From the NCBI GenBank assembly GCA_022497155.1, contig MU385735.1, forward strand, positions 372,001 to 436,000: a DNA stretch of 64,000 nucleotides, read 5' to 3'. This document shows positions 60,622 through 64,000 of this stretch, piece by piece. This DNA comes from Whalleya microplaca. Lineage: Eukaryota > Ascomycota > Sordariomycetes > Xylariales > Xylariaceae. The notes under the pieces were generated by a model that was not told where the DNA came from, searched no databases, and saw only the letters and a list, made by a program, of their open reading frames with translations. Position 1 is the stretch's first letter, and each line of letters starts with the position of its first letter. The position numbers were made by a program, and so were the translations under genes.

Positions 60622-61826
60622 ATGGGGAAGAAGAAGCGCGGTCACCCCGATGTCGAGGACCTCCTCTGTCGTCCATGGTGCTATTATTGTGCGCCGAGCC
60701 TTGTCTCCTTTTGTCCAAACCTGCTCGCTAACAGTCTTATAGGCGAAAGGGATTTTGAGGATTTGAAGCTATTGATATCGCATCAAAAAGCCAAGCATTT
60801 CAAGTGCGACAGATGTGGACGGCGACTTAACACTGCCGGAGGTGAGTCCCCTGAGCCCAGCCAATGTGATTTGACGCGACATGACAACTGATTCTGGTCT
60901 GCTGCAGGTCTCTCTGTTCATATGAATCAGGTCCACAAAGAGACGCTATCGTCTGTCGAGAATGCCTTACCGAATCGACAAGGTCTCGAGGTCGAGATCT
61001 TCGGTATGGAGGGTATCCCCGAGGACATCATCCAGCAGCACAACCAGCGAATCATCCAGAACTTCTATCAAGCACAGGCCGAACGGTACGCTGCGACAGG
61101 GAACCCGCCGCCCGGCCAGAACGGACAGGGTCCAACGAAGAAGATCAAGATCGAGAGCCCCGACGAGATCAAGAAGCGATTAGCGGAGCATCGCGCGAGA
61201 GTTGCCACGCAAAAAGCTGCCAACGGAGGAAGCGCAAACCACACGCCGAGAGAGGGCTTGCCCGATGGTCACAGCCCCTCACAGAGCGCGTCCCCTGGCA
61301 CCTTCGTACGTATTGCACCGGTTTTGTCTCTAAGACCTAAGCTAACTGTTGCCTATAGAACTCGCCTTTCCCGCCGCCTGGTGGACAGTATCCCGGATAC
61401 CCGCCACAGCCTGTTCCAGGCTACTCGCCGCCTCCCCAATACCCCCACGCCTATCCGCCTGCGAACCTACCCACACGTCCTGGCAGCAATCTACCTGCAC
61501 CTCCGGGGCTTCCTCCTCGTCCCGGACAAGCTGGCTGGCAAGGAAATGCCACGACGATCGACGAACTTGTATCTGGCGCCGCACAGCAAGGCGACGACAT
61601 CGACCAGATAATCCGGATGGCGGAGGCGGGCATCAAGCCACCGAGGAAATCCGAGTCGCACACCGCTGCCGAGCCGGCCGCGGAAGAGGCGGCAGCACCG
61701 GAGAAGAAGTCGAAGAAGGACAAGGACAAGAACGTGAAGATGATATACGAGGACGAGCTGAGCCCGGAGGAGAGGATGGCGGCCATGCCGCGGTACGCCT
61801 TTGTTCCCGAGGCTACGGCCGCCTAG
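60622..61826 (+). CDS. BuGZ/ZNF207-like C2H2 zinc-finger protein
   Basis: Exons 60622-60688, 60743-60841, 60908-61305 and 61359-61826 give 343 aa. Two adjacent zinc fingers use C20, C23, H36, H41 and C44, C47, H60, H65 ([20 protein letters not shown], then [11 protein letters not shown]). The block [17 protein letters not shown] and [14 protein letters not shown] follow, as in human ZNF207/BuGZ. The middle is Pro/Gln/Tyr-rich ([17 protein letters not shown]) and likely disordered. The end, [17 protein letters not shown], matches a conserved C-terminal motif in ZNF207. BuGZ binds Bub3 and spindle microtubules and also has a splicing role in animals; the fungal role is inferred. I did not see a clear Bub3-binding GLEBS motif. 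Confidence 0.9.
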
Positions 61827-63412
61827 GATGGATGGCGACGGGAACGCCCATTTGTAAGATACGAGCAGGGTACGTGGTCAACAAGGTTCTTTCATACCTA
61901 CCTACCAGTCATGGCCTCCTGTCACTCAGAGCAAGGTACTCTAAATTGTACAAGCAGTCTACTACCCAGCCGGGAAATATAATACGTTGAAAATGACTCT
62001 GGTTTCCTATCATTTATTACCCAGGGCATGATGGTGAGTTCTGTTTGTTACAAGTGCAGAGCAGTCTTGCTTTGATTGCTCTTAGTAGTTTTTCTCAGCA
62101 AAACGCTTGCTTCTCTTCCACATATCATTCGTACACCATTTTCGAAGCGGCATTCCTTGATAGTGTATGTGAAGTCCATGTAGGTACATTAGCTGATTCC
62201 AGATGAGACGATTGATCCACGAGCAAGGGAATTCCCATCAATTGTTTGAAATATGTGATGACTCAAGACTAAGAGAATTATATGGTGATACAAGTAGCCT
62301 TTTTTGGTATGCGAGGGCAGGGTAAAACAACATATGATCATACGAATCCACTGATCAGACTTCGACATGTACATGTGTCACGATGGAGATAATAGCTATA
62401 GATACTTACTCCAAGAGTTTTTAACTTGGAAGAGATCTCCAGAGTGTAAAGCAGATCACTCAGGCTTTACAATTGTTACAAATTCAATTGAATATCTTAG
62501 TAATCACAGCAGCACCTATATAATTATTGCACACGCTGTAATTGTGGTAACATGAGTATTAGGGGCTATATTGCAGGTTACTTCGAAATAATAGTATTTT
62601 CGAGTTCAGTTCCTAATAGGTCGGTGAAGTAAGGTACAAGATATCATTCTCGCAGTATAGTCTATTCCATATGCTTTGACCGTAGACTGGCGATGTCGGG
62701 GAGGGATAGAGTTGGCTACAATAATAGCGTGGTGTTCCCGTTATCTAGGGGTTGCGACATGATATTGCCTTAATTCGGCAGAGTGTCACTTAAGGGTGAT
62801 CTATTCATTCTAGATAGATCCCTCTCTATCTGTGTAGAAACATGGAAACATTATCACGAGGATTCTGGGCTTGCAATTGAGGTGGACCCATTTCATCTCT
62901 TAATAGGAGACTTTCGTTTGACAATATAGCCAACAGAATACGATGCCACAAATGATCGCAGTGACTGACTACTTCATACATCAAAGTTCGACCAACTGAC
63001 CAACTTTTGCTAATGCAAACCAATACGTGTGCGATATTGAGCCGGCGGTAGTTTCGTTTGGGTAGCCATGGCCGTGACAGATTACTTTCGTACAAACTTC
63101 CTTGCTCATGACGCCTCCGTCAGCCCAAACCCAAACGCGGCCCAGTCAATAGTAGCATCTTTCCGAACGATAATAATCAGAGGATACGCACAAACACGTT
63201 GGATATACAATATGAAGTAGAAACATCCAATCTTTGGATGCAAAGCTCTATGATGTAGTGAGTGACACGGAGAGTCAGGCACAAGAACTAATGATGTTGC
63301 CAAACCACACGATAGGTGGATATTTCGGTAATATATAAATATGGTCGTTTCCACCACCTCTAGGAAAAATCTCTCGACCTTAAGTCACTACTACATTACT
63401 CTATCGCACACC
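61827..63412. other. Intergenic region without recognisable gene
   Basis: The stretch is AT-rich with short frames on both strands. No RNA gene, repeat or promoter motif stood out. The last part is the promoter of the gene starting at 63413, with a TATA-like TATATAAATA near 63333-63342. Confidence 0.55.
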
Positions 63413-64000
63413 ATGGCTACCGCACCTGTAAACACGTCCCCGGAAGTCACGTACTTTCACCCCCTTAGGCCGGAGGTTGTCGAGTTGCACCTTGGCTCGA
63501 AGGATGTCAGGCACTCCACCCAAGTCGATGTAACCACCAGTATTTAATCGAATATGAAGCTGAACCTTGCTACTAACTATATCACCAGATCTACAAAGCT
63601 TTTCAGGCGGCCTTGACGCACTTGGACTCCTCCCAAATGAGATCAGCTCTCGAACCCCATCGTCTCGAGCTCCTAAAAGCAGTGCCCAGCTTGCGCAGCT
63701 TGCTAACTGTTGGAAACTATGCCCGGATCCCGCGTCTGGTAGAGGGGGCGGGCATCTTTGTCCTCAACAAAGCCGTACTTGGAATTCTGTCCTCAAGATC
63801 TTCCATGAACACTGACATCCAGAATAGATAGCGGAGAGGCTCGATGATTTCCTTTCCGGGCCGGTCGTAAAAGCGGCGGTCGTGCTTAGCCTCCTGCTCA
63901 GAGTACTCGACTTCGTGGAACTCTATGACAAGGAAAAGGACAATATACAACTAGAATCCTTATCACTTGGACAGCAGATTCAAACACAGCTGTTTGGAGG
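63413..64000 (+). CDS. Hypothetical protein, 5' part only, unknown
   Basis: Exons 63413-63529, 63589-63774 and 63828 to the window end give at least 158 codons. I chose the ATG at 63413 (context CACCATGGC) over one 72 bp upstream. Intron 1 has a CTAAC branch site and CAG acceptor. The second intron (GTACTT, CTGAC branch, TAG) is needed to leave a frame that stops at 63829-63831. The protein has an N-terminal unstructured part, then a helical segment (IYKAFQAALTHLDSSQMRSA), a basic region (LLTVGNYARIPRLVEG) and a hydrophobic helix (VVKAAVVLSLLLRVLDFVEL). It has no recognised family and runs off the right edge, so its C-terminus is unknown. Confidence 0.6.

Noticed and set aside
63717..63950. 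Minus-strand frame at the right end (starts MYIVLFLVIEFHEVEYSEQE)
   Set aside because: It reads well but is antisense to a plus-strand model with three consistent exons; I could not find a matching start or splice for a minus gene.

Overview
The window looks like nuclear DNA of a filamentous ascomycete (Pezizomycotina, probably Sordariomycetes). Coding regions are split by short GT..AG introns, mostly 41-190 nt, often with a CTAAC or CTGAC branch site. The families are typical of such fungi: a HET-domain protein, an AA9 copper monooxygenase, a CE15 glucuronoyl esterase, a GH79 glycosidase, a secreted intradiol dioxygenase, DUF1996 and DUF4188 proteins, and the Srk1/Rck2 stress kinase. About half the window is AT-richer intergenic DNA without recognisable genes. 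I saw no intact transposon, rRNA, tRNA or CRISPR array. Multi-exon genes were joined by hand; for all of them the summed exon length is divisible by three and the stop is in frame. One gene (63413 onward) runs off the right edge.

Layout. 2.8-4.7 kb: a four-exon protein of unknown function (+). 4.9-9.8 kb: a 780-aa HET protein and a 352-aa repeat protein that may be a beta-propeller (both -). 10.6-11.6 kb: AA9 LPMO (-). 14.0-14.8 kb: a small acidic gene whose 3' half looks decayed. 16.1-19.5 kb: CE15-like esterase (+) converging on a ZIP metal transporter (-). 22.8-26.5 kb: secreted subtilisin and secreted intradiol dioxygenase (both +). 27.5-29.0 kb: Gly-Gly-X repeat protein with a Cys-containing C-terminus (-). 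30.1-32.7 kb: Srk1/Rck2-type kinase (-). 37.9-39.5 kb: GH79 glycosidase (-). 42.1-43.5 kb: unknown protein (+). 45.1-45.7 kb: small secreted Cys protein (+). 46.8-47.8 kb: unknown protein (-) with 41-bp CCAAT repeats upstream. 49.9-51.0 kb: secreted DUF1996 protein (-). 53.3-60.0 kb: DUF4188/af470-like monooxygenase (+), methyltransferase (-) and GMC oxidoreductase (+). 60.6-61.8 kb: BuGZ/ZNF207-like zinc finger (+). 63.4 kb to the end: a truncated gene (+).

How they may work together (inference). The left and middle parts hold secreted enzymes that could act on plant cell wall: AA9 on cellulose, CE15 on glucuronoyl-lignin esters, GH79 on glucuronides, an intradiol dioxygenase on catechol-type aromatics, and a protease. 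A ZIP transporter and a stress kinase are interspersed. They are spread over 29 kb on both strands, so this is co-location and not a proven cluster. The right part has a trio of tailoring-type enzymes (monooxygenase-like, methyltransferase, oxidoreductase) without a visible backbone synthase.

Points I find most worth checking: the CE15 protein lacks the usual acid Glu, the Gly-Gly-X protein has a matching Pro-rich antisense frame, CCAAT boxes sit in tandem 41-bp repeats, and the palindrome TACCTAGGTA recurs between genes.
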